Of a stretch of 64,000 bases of DNA, positions 53,467 to 63,214 are shown piece after piece. The notes below the pieces were generated by a model that was not told the origin of the DNA, did not search any database, and worked only from the letters and a program-made list of their open reading frames with translations. Source of the DNA: Caldicoprobacter guelmensis (GTDB lineage Bacteria > Bacillota > Clostridia > Caldicoprobacterales > Caldicoprobacteraceae); assembly GCF_016908415.1 (NCBI RefSeq), contig NZ_JAFBDW010000005.1, forward strand, positions 124,001 to 188,000. The letters are read 5' to 3'. The position numbers were made by a program, and so were the translations under genes. Numbering within the stretch: position 1 is the stretch's first letter; each line of letters begins with the position of its first letter.

Positions 53467-53564
53467 TGGATAACGATTTTTTTGCTTGTATTTATTGTAA
53501 TGTTTGAGTAAAATGGATAAATAAAATGATGCTGAGGGGATATAATGACCAAAAGGAGCATTGA

Positions 53565-55358
53565 ATGATGACAATAAAGGAATACATGGAGAACAATATT
53601 CTATTGGCAGATGGCGCCATGGGTACGTATTATTCCCAGATAACCGGCAAGGACGTCGCTTTTTCAGAATTGGCCAATGAGGACGAACCGGGGGTCATAC
53701 GGGCTATCCATGAGGAATATATCCAGGCAGGGGCAAGGCTTATACGAACCAATACTTTCTCTGCCAATACCTTGACGTTGGATGTTTCAAGAGAAAGGTT
53801 AAAACGCATCATAACTAGGGGATACGAGATTGCGCTGCAAGCTACCCGGGGTAGAGAGGTGTTTATTGCCGCAGATATAGGGCCTCTACCCGAGATGACC
53901 TTCGACAAAAAAGAAGTAGTCCCCGAGCTTGTATTGGATGAATATTGCTTCATAGTAGATACCTTTATTGAAGCAGGAGCCGATATATTTGTATTGGAAA
54001 CATTGAGTAGCACCGATTATTTGCGTGAGGTTACCCAGTATATAAAGAGCAAAAACAATCAGGCCTTTGTTTTGGTTCAGTTTGCTACAACGGTTGATGG
54101 CTATACTAGGAAAGGCATAAGCATTTCCAGGGTCATTAAAGAGGTAAAGACCATACCGTACATAGATGCCTATGGTTTTAACTGTGGTGTCGGGCCTGCA
54201 CATCTTTATCACAATATAAAGGCTTTTGATTTTTCTGGGGACGTAGTGTCAGCCATGCCCAATGCCGGCTATCCCGAGATTGTTCACCAAAGAACAGTGT
54301 ATACCCGCAATCCCGAATACTTTTCAAACGTTATGATGGATGTAGCCAGACTGGGCGTAAAAATATTGGGTGGCTGCTGCGGTACGATTCCATTACATAT
54401 AAGCAAACTGCGGGACAAGCTGGCTGAGTTTACTGGCAAAGAGCGCAGGGAACCTACATTTGTACGTAAAGTTTGGCATATTGCTGTGCACAAAAATGAT
54501 TTTTATCCTAAGGTTGTTGAGGGGAAATTTCCGGTTGTGGTGGAGCTTGACCCACCTTTTGATGTCAACGTAGAAAAGGTCATGGAGGGTGCGATGATTT
54601 TAAAGCAGAACGGCGTCGCTGCCGTTACCGTGGCCGATTCGCCGCTGGCTAGGCCTCGCCTGAATTCTATGATGCTAGCTGCCAAGATAAAGCGGGAAAT
54701 AGGCATAGAAGTAATACCCCATCTGTGCTGCAGGGACCATAATCTAATTGGCCTGAAATCGTTGCTGCTTGGAGGATATGCGGAAGGTATACGCAATTTG
54801 TTGGTTGTGACCGGCGATCCCATACCGGAGGCCGAAAAGAGTTCTGTAAAAAGCGTGTTTGATTTGAATTCGTTTAAACTTATGGCCCTCATACAAGAGA
54901 TGAACAGCGAGCTTTTCGGTCAAGACCCTTATATAGTAGGGGGAGCGTTGAATCTCAATGTTCAAAACAAAGATGCCGAGATAGCTAGGATGTGGCGCAA
55001 GGTGGAAAATGGAGCAAGATTTTTTCTGACACAGCCTATCTTTGATTCTGAAGTCATAGAATATCTCTCTAGGCTCAAAGCCACCGAAAAGGTGAAAATT
55101 TTGGGAGGCATTATGCCCATTGTAAGTTATAAAAATGCTCTCTTTTTAAACAACGAAATACCAGGGATATCCATACCTTCCCGTTATATTGAGCGCTTCA
55201 GGCCGGATATGAGCAGGCAGGAAGCTGAAGAGGTGGGCATTGAAATAGCGGTTGAGCTGATAAATAATGTGAAGCAACACGTGGATGGGTTGTACCTGAT
55301 AACGCCTTTTAACAGGGTGAATATGGTGGTCAGGATCCTAAAGGAGAGCTTACTTTAA
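53565..55358 (+). CDS. yitJ: Bifunctional homocysteine S-methyltransferase / 5,10-methylenetetrahydrofolate reductase
   Basis: 597 residues. The N-terminal half (1 to about 290) is a homocysteine methyltransferase barrel: LLADGAMGTYYSQ, RLIRTNTFSANT, the zinc Cys in YGFNCGVGP and the pair in LGGCCGTIPLH. The C-terminal half (about 315-597) is a MetF-type flavin barrel: VVVELDPPFD, GVAAVTVADSPLARPRLNSM, NLLVVTGDPIP and ARFFLTQPIFD. It links methyl-THF production to methionine synthesis, as in Bacillus YitJ. AAAAGGAGC precedes the ATG pair. The MetH-like gene lies 190 bases downstream; the gap shows no SAM or cobalamin riboswitch that I can recognise. Confidence 0.94.
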   Translation: MMTIKEYMENNILLADGAMGTYYSQITGKDVAFSELANEDEPGVIRAIHEEYIQAGARLIRTNTFSANTLTLDVSRERLKRIITRGYEIALQATRGREVFIAADIGPLPEMTFDKKEVVPELVLDEYCFIVDTFIEAGADIFVLETLSSTDYLREVTQYIKSKNNQAFVLVQFATTVDGYTRKGISISRVIKEVKTIPYIDAYGFNCGVGPAHLYHNIKAFDFSGDVVSAMPNAGYPEIVHQRTVYTRNPEYFSNVMMDVARLGVKILGGCCGTIPLHISKLRDKLAEFTGKERREPTFVRKVWHIAVHKNDFYPKVVEGKFPVVVELDPPFDVNVEKVMEGAMILKQNGVAAVTVADSPLARPRLNSMMLAAKIKREIGIEVIPHLCCRDHNLIGLKSLLLGGYAEGIRNLLVVTGDPIPEAEKSSVKSVFDLNSFKLMALIQEMNSELFGQDPYIVGGALNLNVQNKDAEIARMWRKVENGARFFLTQPIFDSEVIEYLSRLKATEKVKILGGIMPIVSYKNALFLNNEIPGISIPSRYIERFRPDMSRQEAEEVGIEIAVELINNVKQHVDGLYLITPFNRVNMVVRILKESLL

Positions 55359-55551
55359 GAAGCCTGTAGATAATAGGAAGTGCTAGTTTGTATATCAGAC
55401 GGAGATAAAAGTTATAAGTATAGCAAAAATGGTTGTGTTGTGATAGGCTGCCGTTATGAAAAAAAGTCGATGTAGAGCTTGCTGACCAATCAGTAGTGGC
55501 GGAGGTTAAAGCTTAGCCGAATAGGATCAAAATTTGGATTGAAAGGGTTGG

Positions 55552-58242
55552 ATGCGAGTGAAGTGGGCGACTTTAAAGCAGCTGATGGATAAAAGTATAG
55601 TAGTGTTGGACGGGGCTATGGGTACCGAGCTTCAGAAAAAGGGGATGCCGCCTGGGGTATGTCCAGAACTGTGGGCGTTGGAGCACCCTGATGTCTTGTT
55701 GGATATACAGCAAGGTTACGTAAAAGCCGGTGCCCGTGTCATATATACGGCTACGTTTGGGGCCAACCGCATAAAGCTGGAATACTTCGGTGTAGGAGAT
55801 AGGGTGTTTAAAATAAACTGTCAACTAGCAAAACTTGCTAAACAGGCTGCCGGTCAGCACGCCCTTGTGGCTGGAGATATATCCAGCACGGGGAGGTACA
55901 TTTATCCTCTGGGCGACCTTTCGTTTGAGGAAGCGGTAGAGATTTACAATGAACAGGTAAGGGGATTGCTTGAAGGTGGAGTTGACCTGTTTGTTATAGA
56001 GACTATGACTGATATCCAGGAGGCAAGGGCGGCTTTATTGGCAGTGAAGGAAAGCTGCGACCTTCCAGTGTGGGTCACCATGACGTTTGAGGAAGGGGAG
56101 AGGACGCTGACCGGTACTGACCCGGTGACGGCGCTCATCACCCTCCAAAGCTTGGGGGCGGATGTGGTGGGGTGTAACTGTTCCACCGGCCCCGATAAGA
56201 TGGTGAGCATTATAGAGCAAATGAGGCCCTATGCTAAAGTGCCGTTGCTGGCAAAGCCCAATGCGGGGCTGCCAAAGCTGGTGAATGGCATGACGGTGTT
56301 TGACATGGGGCCTGAGGAGTTTGGACGATATGCCAGACTGTTGGCACAGTCAGGGGCCAACTTGATAGGCGGATGCTGCGGTACTTCGGCTGAGTATGTG
56401 GCAGAGATTGTAAAAAATGTAAAGGATATAAAGCCACTGCTTCCGTCAAAACCTCAGGGTTCGGCAGTTACATCAGCCAGAAAGACGGTATTCATTGGAG
56501 CGGGCAACCCATTTGTCGTGGTGGGCGAGAGGATTAATCCCACAGGCAAGCCGCTGCTTCAGGAGGCTTTGAAGCAGAAAAGCTATGGGTATGTCCGCCA
56601 GCTTGCAGTAGAACAGGTTGAAAAAGGGGCCGATATGCTGGACATAAATGTAGGTATGCCGGGCATTGACGAGCCAAGTGCAATAGTGGATGTCATAAAT
56701 ACCCTGGTATCAGCTGTGGACGTTCCGCTGTGCTTGGATTCTTCCAATATTGAAGCGCTTGAGCGAGGACTTAGAATCTATCCGGGGAGGGCCCTTGTCA
56801 ACTCCATATCCCTTGAGAAGGAGAAGATAGAGAAGCTATTGCCCATTGCGGCCAAATACGGTGCCATGTTCATACTTCTGCCGCTTACCGATGAAGGTGT
56901 ACCACTGACAGCTCATGAGAGGCAAAAGGTGGTACAGGAGGTATTTGAGCGTGCTGCAATGATGGGGTATCAAAAGGAGGACATAGTAGTCGACGGGCTG
57001 GTGATGGCGGTTTCATCTAATCAGAAGCAGGCAGTTGAGACGTTAAATTTAATAGACTGGTGTAGTAACAGCTTTGGGTATAACACCATAATTGGCCTGT
57101 CCAACGTCTCATTTGGGTTGCCCGAGCGAGCTTGGCTCAATGCGGCTTTTTTGGCCATGGCTATGAGCAAAGGGCTTACCATGGCCATAGTCAATCCCTT
57201 GAGCCAGACGGTGATGAACATTAAAATGGCCTCTGAAGTGCTATTGGGTAGGGACTTGTACAGCCAGAGGTATATAAAGTATTTTACACAAGCTGGCAAG
57301 CAACAAGGTGATAGCCGGATAAAGGCGAAAGATGCCGACTCAGGAATGGGGAAATCGGTAGAGCAGAAAGCAGAGAAGAGCATGACGCACTATCATGACG
57401 ATGCTGCTATAGACGGTGCTGCCGTAAGCGGTGATAAAGGTATCAGAGTAGATAAAAAGGCTATTAAACAGGGAGCTGATGATAGCGCTGTCTATACCGC
57501 TGAAGATGCAGCGAGAGATACATCATTGGGGAAGGTAGAAGGTATGGATAGCAAAAAAGATGATGTTGACGGTGTGGACGACGTTTCAACCAAAGAAAAA
57601 ACTGCACAGCGGGTTTTTGATGCCGTAGTCAATGGTGACCATCACGGCATTGTATCCGTAGTTGAGAGCGCTTTAGCGCAAGGCATAGCTCCGCGGACTT
57701 TGATGGATGAATATCTTATACCCGCCATAACTCATGTGGGGGAACTTTTTGAGAGGAAAGAGTACTTCCTTCCACAGCTGCTTATGAGCGCCGAGGCCAT
57801 GAAAAAGGCCTTTGAGCACCTTGAACCCATGCTTGAAGAAGAGGCTGCTGATGCAAAGGAGAAAAAGGTAAAGGTGATACTAGCCACTGTCAAGGGAGAT
57901 ATACATGACATAGGGAAGAACATAGTGGCGCTCATGCTGAGGAATCACGGATTTGAAGTCATTGACCTTGGCAAAGATGTAAGCGCTGAAGTCATAATCG
58001 AGAAGGCAAAGGAGACCGGCGCTCAGATCGTTGGATTGTCAGCACTTATGACCACCACCATGGTTCAGATGAAAGAGGTGATAGCGCTGGCCAAAAAGGA
58101 AGGGCTGAGGTGTAAGTTTATGGTGGGTGGAGCGGCCGTCACACAACAGTTTGCCGATGAAATAGGGGCCGATGGTTATGCTGAAGATGCCAACGGTGCC
58201 GTCAAGCTGGCAAAGAAGTTGGCGGAGGAGTTGGTAAGGTAA
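55552..58242 (+). CDS. metH: MetH-like cobalamin-dependent methionine synthase without reactivation domain
   Basis: 896 residues; full MetH is about 1200. Domains in order: homocysteine barrel (LDGAMGTELQKKGMP, VGCNCSTGPDKM, IGGCCGTS), pterin/methyl-THF barrel (about 320-580, VVGERINPTGKPLLQEAL, DMLDINVGMPG), a roughly 100-residue hydrophilic linker (about 583-684), then the cobalamin cap and Rossmann domain (ATVKGDIHDIGKNIVALMLR with the cobalt-ligand His). The SAM-binding reactivation domain is absent, as in many anaerobes, which use a separate activase. ATG 55552 is the likely start, with AAGGG five bases upstream; GTG 55558 is possible. Confidence 0.93.
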   Translation: MRVKWATLKQLMDKSIVVLDGAMGTELQKKGMPPGVCPELWALEHPDVLLDIQQGYVKAGARVIYTATFGANRIKLEYFGVGDRVFKINCQLAKLAKQAAGQHALVAGDISSTGRYIYPLGDLSFEEAVEIYNEQVRGLLEGGVDLFVIETMTDIQEARAALLAVKESCDLPVWVTMTFEEGERTLTGTDPVTALITLQSLGADVVGCNCSTGPDKMVSIIEQMRPYAKVPLLAKPNAGLPKLVNGMTVFDMGPEEFGRYARLLAQSGANLIGGCCGTSAEYVAEIVKNVKDIKPLLPSKPQGSAVTSARKTVFIGAGNPFVVVGERINPTGKPLLQEALKQKSYGYVRQLAVEQVEKGADMLDINVGMPGIDEPSAIVDVINTLVSAVDVPLCLDSSNIEALERGLRIYPGRALVNSISLEKEKIEKLLPIAAKYGAMFILLPLTDEGVPLTAHERQKVVQEVFERAAMMGYQKEDIVVDGLVMAVSSNQKQAVETLNLIDWCSNSFGYNTIIGLSNVSFGLPERAWLNAAFLAMAMSKGLTMAIVNPLSQTVMNIKMASEVLLGRDLYSQRYIKYFTQAGKQQGDSRIKAKDADSGMGKSVEQKAEKSMTHYHDDAAIDGAAVSGDKGIRVDKKAIKQGADDSAVYTAEDAARDTSLGKVEGMDSKKDDVDGVDDVSTKEKTAQRVFDAVVNGDHHGIVSVVESALAQGIAPRTLMDEYLIPAITHVGELFERKEYFLPQLLMSAEAMKKAFEHLEPMLEEEAADAKEKKVKVILATVKGDIHDIGKNIVALMLRNHGFEVIDLGKDVSAEVIIEKAKETGAQIVGLSALMTTTMVQMKEVIALAKKEGLRCKFMVGGAAVTQQFADEIGADGYAEDANGAVKLAKKLAEELVR

Positions 58243-58244
58243 TT

Positions 58245-58703
58245 TTAAATCTTGTTTTCTTTTTCATGTGTACCTTTATAAACCACCATGCTGATGTGCT
58301 CAATTCCGGCTTCATCATAGGGTTCACCGTAAGGGATGAACCCTAATTTTTTATAAAAGTTTACCGCAGAGGTCTGAGCGTGGATGTGTACTTCTTGTGC
58401 ACCCCATTCAAAGGCTTTTTGAAGCAGTAGCCTGACTATGAGGGAACCTATGTGCTGCTTTCTGTATTCCTTCAAAACAGCGATTCGCCCTAGGTAGTAT
58501 CGCCCGTCCTGCTCAAATACTCTGCCAGTCCCTACGGGAATGCCATCCTGATATACTACGATGTGATGAGCGATGCCATCGACGTCGTCTATTTCAAGGT
58601 CAGAAGGAACGTTTTGCTCTTCTACGAATACCTTAAAGCGTATATTGTATGCATCTGTAAGGTCGTCTGTACCTTTTAACCACTTAACCTGCAATTTTTC
58701 CAC
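58245..58703 (-). CDS. GNAT-family N-acetyltransferase
   Basis: 152 residues: IRFKVFVEEQNVPSDLEID at the N-terminus, VVYQDGIPVGTGRVF, the acetyl-CoA loop RIAVLKEYRKQHIGSLIVRL and a C-terminal AVNFYKKLGFIPYGEPYDEA. The pattern fits the YjcF/ElaA-like branch. Acceptor unknown. The start may be GTG 58703 or TTG 58694; GGAAGGTGG fits the latter better. It converges on metH with a two-base gap and no clear terminator. Confidence 0.92.
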   Translation of the reverse strand: MEKLQVKWLKGTDDLTDAYNIRFKVFVEEQNVPSDLEIDDVDGIAHHIVVYQDGIPVGTGRVFEQDGRYYLGRIAVLKEYRKQHIGSLIVRLLLQKAFEWGAQEVHIHAQTSAVNFYKKLGFIPYGEPYDEAGIEHISMVVYKGTHEKENKI

Positions 58704-59004
58704 CTTCCCTGTGAGTTAACGGTTATGTTTTGTCTTCGTTGGTTGCTTGAAATATTTATTTGGGCGATTGATGTATACAAACCTTAAGATACACCATTGT
58801 AAGGGCCTGTGTCAATGATGGATGTTAAAATAGCCGTTTTAATTTTTGTCTTCATGGTATATAATCTTTAGCATAGTAGAAGAAGTCAATATTTTAAATT
58901 TTTTGCAGTGCACAGAGTTGTGTGGTAACGCTGTTTAAAATAAACGTGATACAACTAATTGTTATGATGAGCATTAAATAAACTGATATGCAGAGGTGAT
59001 GATT

Positions 59005-59490
59005 TTGGAGGCTAAACCTGTCTCATATTCAAAAACTGTTATGTCCCAAATTGTGTTGCCGGAGCAGGCAAACCCGGCTGGCAATATCCATGGCGGTGAG
59101 ATAATGAAGATGATGGATAACACAGCGTATGTGGTGGCAAGAAAGCACTGCAGGCGAAATGTGGTAACAGCACGGGTGGATGAGCTGGAATTTTATCAGC
59201 CCATACTTGTGGGGCAGCTGGTTACCTGTAAAGGTCAGCTGGTATTTGTGGGGAGAAGTTCCATGGAGGTGGCTGTACGCGTGGAGGTAGAGGATTTAAG
59301 CAGTGATCAGCCACCCATAACTGCACTTACAGCCTTTTTTACCATGGTTGCATTGGATGAACACGGGCGGCCTGTGGAGGTGCCGAGACTGATCCTTGAA
59401 ACTGAAGAGGAGAGAAAGGCTTTTGAAGAAGGAAAGAGAAGGTATGAAATGTATAAGCGTAAAAGGCAAAAGAAAGCGCATCCGGAATAA
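59005..59490 (+). CDS. Acyl-CoA thioesterase, hotdog fold (YkhA-like)
   Basis: About 161 residues. The family core is ANPAGNIHGGEIMKMMDNTAYV (active-site region of hotdog thioesterases) followed by ARVDELEFYQPILVGQLVTC. It hydrolyses acyl-CoA esters. TTG 59005 is best spaced from AGAGGTG (58992-58998); ATG 58999 and GTG 58996 overlap the site. Upstream, AGTTGT...ACAACT (58916-58956) encloses GTTTA-AAA-TAAAC, an imperfect palindrome that might be an operator. Confidence 0.92.
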   Translation: MEAKPVSYSKTVMSQIVLPEQANPAGNIHGGEIMKMMDNTAYVVARKHCRRNVVTARVDELEFYQPILVGQLVTCKGQLVFVGRSSMEVAVRVEVEDLSSDQPPITALTAFFTMVALDEHGRPVEVPRLILETEEERKAFEEGKRRYEMYKRKRQKKAHPE

Positions 59491-59536
59491 GGATATAGGA
59501 GATGGGTGGACTTAATGAAAATGTGGGGGTACAGGG

Positions 59537-60151
59537 ATGAAAATTGTTAAAATGCAGGGACCATTATCGTGGAAGTCTCCGGCCTCCAAGGGGGCAAACG
59601 CCCAAGGTGAAGCGTCACAGAAATCTGATGCCATTGAGCAACGCGATTTAAATCAAGCCAATTTGAATATAATGGTAAGGAGTAGGTTTTTGAAGGAAAT
59701 TCAACCGATAAATGTGCTTGATTTGGCTTTAAACGATGCAATAGAAAACAGCAAAAATAATTCTAATAATGACTGGCGAAAGTTATGGTCGTATGATGCC
59801 GAGGCCAGCATATATCAGAATATACGCCACCTTATATTGCAGCGCAGGATTGAAGAGGCTGAATCAGTGCTGTCTGCTTTGCCGCTGAAGACGGCGCAGT
59901 GGTATTATTTAAATGGTATGGTGTTATGGGAGAAGGGGCTGTATGCCGATGCTTACGATAGCATTCAGCAGGCCGTCAACATGGCACCTGAGAACAGAGA
60001 GTACAGGGAAGTATTGTACCATATACTGCGAGCATATCACCCTTTTCTCGCATTGCGCTTTTGTAAACGCGTTTTTAAGAAAGCTTTGCCTTTGATATAC
60101 ATAATTTTAATTTTTTTGTGTATCACGTGGCTTGTGTCTCGTTTTGTTTAG
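59537..60151 (+). CDS. TPR-like protein with a C-terminal membrane anchor, function unknown
   Basis: 204 residues. After a polar N-terminal 60 residues come helix pairs resembling TPR repeats (YQNIRHLILQRRIEEAESVL, WYYLNGMVLWEKGLYADAYD, SIQQAVNMAPENREYREVL), then a basic stretch and one terminal membrane segment (LPLIYIILIFLCITWLV). It would be tail-anchored with the TPR part in the cytoplasm. No specific family recognised. It starts 47 bases after the thioesterase gene. Confidence 0.75.
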   Translation: MKIVKMQGPLSWKSPASKGANAQGEASQKSDAIEQRDLNQANLNIMVRSRFLKEIQPINVLDLALNDAIENSKNNSNNDWRKLWSYDAEASIYQNIRHLILQRRIEEAESVLSALPLKTAQWYYLNGMVLWEKGLYADAYDSIQQAVNMAPENREYREVLYHILRAYHPFLALRFCKRVFKKALPLIYIILIFLCITWLVSRFV

Positions 60152-60259
60152 ATATGTGAATGGCAGAAAGATGTAAGGGTAAGTAGGTTTGTGTGCTACA
60201 ATAAAGCTAAAAAGCCCTAAGCCGGCCAATTTTTTGTGTTTTAAGGAGGTATGTTAAAG

Positions 60260-61354
60260 TTGAAAAAGACGCCGCTTTATGAAAAACATATATCTCTAGG
60301 AGCCAAGATGACTGAATTTGGTGGCTGGATAATGCCCCTTCAGTATACAGGAATTTTGCAGGAGCACGAAGCGGTGCGTCGTCGGGCGGGCTTATTTGAT
60401 GTATCCCATATGGGGGAGGTCATGATAAGGGGTAGAGGTGCCACAGAATTCATTCAAAAGCTTATAACTAATGACATATCAGGTATGCGCGAGTTTCAAG
60501 TTATCTATTCGCCCATGTGTTATCCCGATGGTGGGACGGTGGATGACCTGCTGGTCTACAAATGCGATGCTGAGCAGTATTTGCTTGTTGTGAATGCTGC
60601 CAACATTGAAAAGGACGTTGAGTGGATAACAACTCATAAATTACATGATGTGGAGGTCGAAGACGTATCTGAACAGTATGCGCAATTGGCTCTTCAAGGG
60701 CCAAAATCTCAGGATATTTTGCAAAAGTTGGTGGATTTCCCGCTTGATAAGATTAAATTTTTTAGATTTGTGGACGGTATGAATATCGCTGGCGTATCTG
60801 CATTGATTTCACGTACAGGATATACCGGTGAAGACGGCTTTGAGATATACATACCAGCGAATAGTGCCTGCAAGGTGTGGGATGCCATTATGGATGCCGG
60901 GGAGGAATTTGGTGTAATGCCTGCAGGGCTGGGGGCCAGAGATACGCTGCGCCTGGAAGCCGCACTACCGCTTTATGGGCATGAGCTTTCCCCCGATATC
61001 TCGCCACTAGAGGCTGGATTGGACAGGTTTGTCAAACTTGACAAACCAGACTTCATAGGGCGTGAGGCGCTAGTTAAACAGAAGGAAAGAGGCATCTCAC
61101 GAAACCTTGTGGGGTTGGAGATGGTAGACAAAGGGATCCCACGCCAGGGCTATGGGGTTCAAGTGGAGGGACGAAGTGTGGGATATATTACCTCGGGTAG
61201 CTTTTCGCCAACCTTGAAAAAGAACATAGCTTTGGCTCTCTTGGATATTCAATATGCAGAGGAGGGATTTCAGGTGGATGTAATGGTGAGGAATAAAGCG
61301 TTAAAGGCTAAAGTGGTTAAAATTCCTTTTTATGCAAAACAATATAAAAAATAA
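60260..61354 (+). CDS. gcvT: Glycine cleavage system T protein (aminomethyltransferase)
   Basis: About 364 residues, typical length. KKTPLYEKHISLGAKMTEFG, GLFDVSHMGEVMIRG, DGGTVDDLLVYKC and SRTGYTGEDGFEIYIP are the GcvT signatures, with the folate-site Asp in VDDLLVY. It releases ammonia and passes the methylene group to tetrahydrofolate. TTG 60260 fits AAGGAGG (60243-60249) better than ATG 60251, which is two bases from it. First gene of the gcv operon; no glycine riboswitch is visible upstream. Confidence 0.98.
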   Translation: MKKTPLYEKHISLGAKMTEFGGWIMPLQYTGILQEHEAVRRRAGLFDVSHMGEVMIRGRGATEFIQKLITNDISGMREFQVIYSPMCYPDGGTVDDLLVYKCDAEQYLLVVNAANIEKDVEWITTHKLHDVEVEDVSEQYAQLALQGPKSQDILQKLVDFPLDKIKFFRFVDGMNIAGVSALISRTGYTGEDGFEIYIPANSACKVWDAIMDAGEEFGVMPAGLGARDTLRLEAALPLYGHELSPDISPLEAGLDRFVKLDKPDFIGREALVKQKERGISRNLVGLEMVDKGIPRQGYGVQVEGRSVGYITSGSFSPTLKKNIALALLDIQYAEEGFQVDVMVRNKALKAKVVKIPFYAKQYKK

Positions 61355-61486
61355 AAGTTGCTCAACGTTTATATAAGTGGTAAAGTTATAGATGGGTATC
61401 CTTCAAAATGGCTGATTTATGATAGCTAGAAGGTCAATAGAAAAACTAAACGTAGCTATTTCAAAAAATTAGGAGGTTTGATAAAG

Positions 61487-61870
61487 GTGAAAGTTATAAA
61501 CGGTTTGAAGTATTCCAAGGACCACGAATGGGTAAAGGTGGAGGGAAATAAGGCCATAATCGGAATTACTGACTATGCTCAGGATTCACTGGGTGATATA
61601 GTGTTTATCGACCTGCCGGAAGTGGGTCGCAATGTCAAGGCGGGAGATGCCGTGGCAGTAGTGGAATCTGTAAAAGCTGCGTCTGATGTATATTCCCCGG
61701 TTTCGGGTATAGTGGTAGAAGTAAATACTGCCCTTGAGGCTTCTCCCGAGCTCATAAACCAAGATCCATATGAGAATTGGATTTTGGTGCTGGAAATGTC
61801 GGACCCAGGCGAGCTGGATGCTTTGATGGATGCCGAGGGTTATGAGCGGTTTTGCGAAGAGGAGGCTTAA
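61487..61870 (+). CDS. gcvH: Glycine cleavage system H protein
   Basis: 127 residues. YSKDHEWVKVEGNKAIIGIT and the lipoyl-Lys motif VVESVKAASDVYSP (Lys about 63) are canonical. It shuttles the aminomethyl group between P and T proteins. GTG 61487 is best spaced from AGGAGG (61471-61476); TTG 61478 is in frame but too close. Confidence 0.98.
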   Translation: MKVINGLKYSKDHEWVKVEGNKAIIGITDYAQDSLGDIVFIDLPEVGRNVKAGDAVAVVESVKAASDVYSPVSGIVVEVNTALEASPELINQDPYENWILVLEMSDPGELDALMDAEGYERFCEEEA

Positions 61871-61873
61871 AAT

Positions 61874-63214
61874 ATGGGAAGGTACATTCCCTGCACTGGT
61901 CAAGACCGACAGGAAATGCTTGAAAGGTTGGGGCTACATAGCATTGAACAACTTTATGAGGATATCCCGTGTGAGGTGCGATTGGAACGTCATCTCGATT
62001 TGCCTACGCCATTATCCGAAATGGAACTGGTGCGCCACATGAGGGATATTGCAACTAAAAATAAGACAGTTGATGAGTATGTGTGTTTTCTTGGTGCAGG
62101 GGCCTATGACCGCTATATCCCCAGCGTGGTAAAGCATGTGCTGGCCCGCCAGGAGTTTTATACTGCCTATACCCCCTATCAGCCCGAGATAAGTCAGGGA
62201 ACGCTCCAGGCCATTTTTGAGTACCAAACCATGGTGTGCGAGCTGACGGGTATGGATGTGGCAAATGCCTCGATGTATGATGGTGCCTCGGCATTGGCAG
62301 AGGCGGTGTGCATGGCTTGCCAGGCCACGGGCAGGGAAAAGGTGCTGGTTGCTAGATCTGTTCATCCGCAAAGCAGAGAAGTCGTTGGCACCTACAGCAG
62401 GTTTAGGGGTATAAAGGTGCAAGAGGTAGGCTATGACGATGGCAGGGTGAACATTGAGGAGTTTAAACAGTTGATGACTCATGATATAGCGGCGGTTGTG
62501 GTGCAAAATCCCAACTTTTTTGGGGTCATAGAGCTTCTCGATGAAATTGCTGAAGTGACTCATCATTTTGGTGGCTTGCTGGTTGTAAGCGTAAATCCCA
62601 TTTCATTGGCTGTGCTTAAACCGCCGGGACACTGCGGGGCTGATATTGTGGTGGGGGAGGGACAGCCCCTTGGCAATCCTCTCAATTTTGGTGGCCCTTA
62701 TCTTGGCTTTATGGCCACAACCCAGAAGTTGATGCGCAGGATGCCGGGTAGGATTGTGGGGCAAACGGTGGATTTACTGGGTAACAGGGCTTTTGTGCTC
62801 ACCCTTCAGACCAGGGAGCAGCACATCAGGAGGGAAAAGGCAACATCCAATATATGTTCCAATCAAGCTCTGAATGCTCTGGCGGCTACCGTCTATCTGT
62901 CTGTGCTGGGAAGAGAGGGCTTAAAGGAAGTAGCTTTGCTCTCTGTGAGAAAGGCGCATTACGCTTTTGAAAAGCTGACCTCGGATGCGGGTTGCAGCCC
63001 GGTATTTTCAGCGCCGTTTTTTGACGAATTTCTGGTAAAAATCCCTGTTGGGGTGGAAGAGTTGAATAGGGAGCTACTGGAGCGCGGCATCATTGGCGGT
63101 TATGCGGTGGAGAAAGATTATCCGGAGCTTAAAGGTGGTTGGCTATTGGCTGTGACCGAGAAGAGGACCAGGGAAGAAATCGATGCGCTTGTCAGGGAGG
63201 TGAGCAGGTTGTGA
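61874..63214 (+). CDS. gcvPA: Glycine dehydrogenase (decarboxylating) subunit 1
   Basis: 446 residues, the N-terminal half of the split P protein. YIPCTGQDRQEMLERLGLHS, FLGAGAYDRYIPSVVKHVL, TAYTPYQPEISQGTLQAIFE and ANASMYDGASALAEA are family signatures. With subunit 2 it decarboxylates glycine. GAGGAGG precedes the ATG, three bases after gcvH; its TGA overlaps the next start. Confidence 0.98.
   Translation: MGRYIPCTGQDRQEMLERLGLHSIEQLYEDIPCEVRLERHLDLPTPLSEMELVRHMRDIATKNKTVDEYVCFLGAGAYDRYIPSVVKHVLARQEFYTAYTPYQPEISQGTLQAIFEYQTMVCELTGMDVANASMYDGASALAEAVCMACQATGREKVLVARSVHPQSREVVGTYSRFRGIKVQEVGYDDGRVNIEEFKQLMTHDIAAVVVQNPNFFGVIELLDEIAEVTHHFGGLLVVSVNPISLAVLKPPGHCGADIVVGEGQPLGNPLNFGGPYLGFMATTQKLMRRMPGRIVGQTVDLLGNRAFVLTLQTREQHIRREKATSNICSNQALNALAATVYLSVLGREGLKEVALLSVRKAHYAFEKLTSDAGCSPVFSAPFFDEFLVKIPVGVEELNRELLERGIIGGYAVEKDYPELKGGWLLAVTEKRTREEIDALVREVSRL

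Noticed and set aside
55359..55551. SAM or cobalamin riboswitch expected before the MetH-like gene
   Set aside because: No S-box core or B12-box sequence is visible, though some pairing such as around GCTTGCTGACC exists; nothing that I can name.
60152..60259. Glycine riboswitch expected before gcvT
   Set aside because: The 100-base gap lacks the conserved glycine aptamer motifs and is too short for the usual tandem aptamer.
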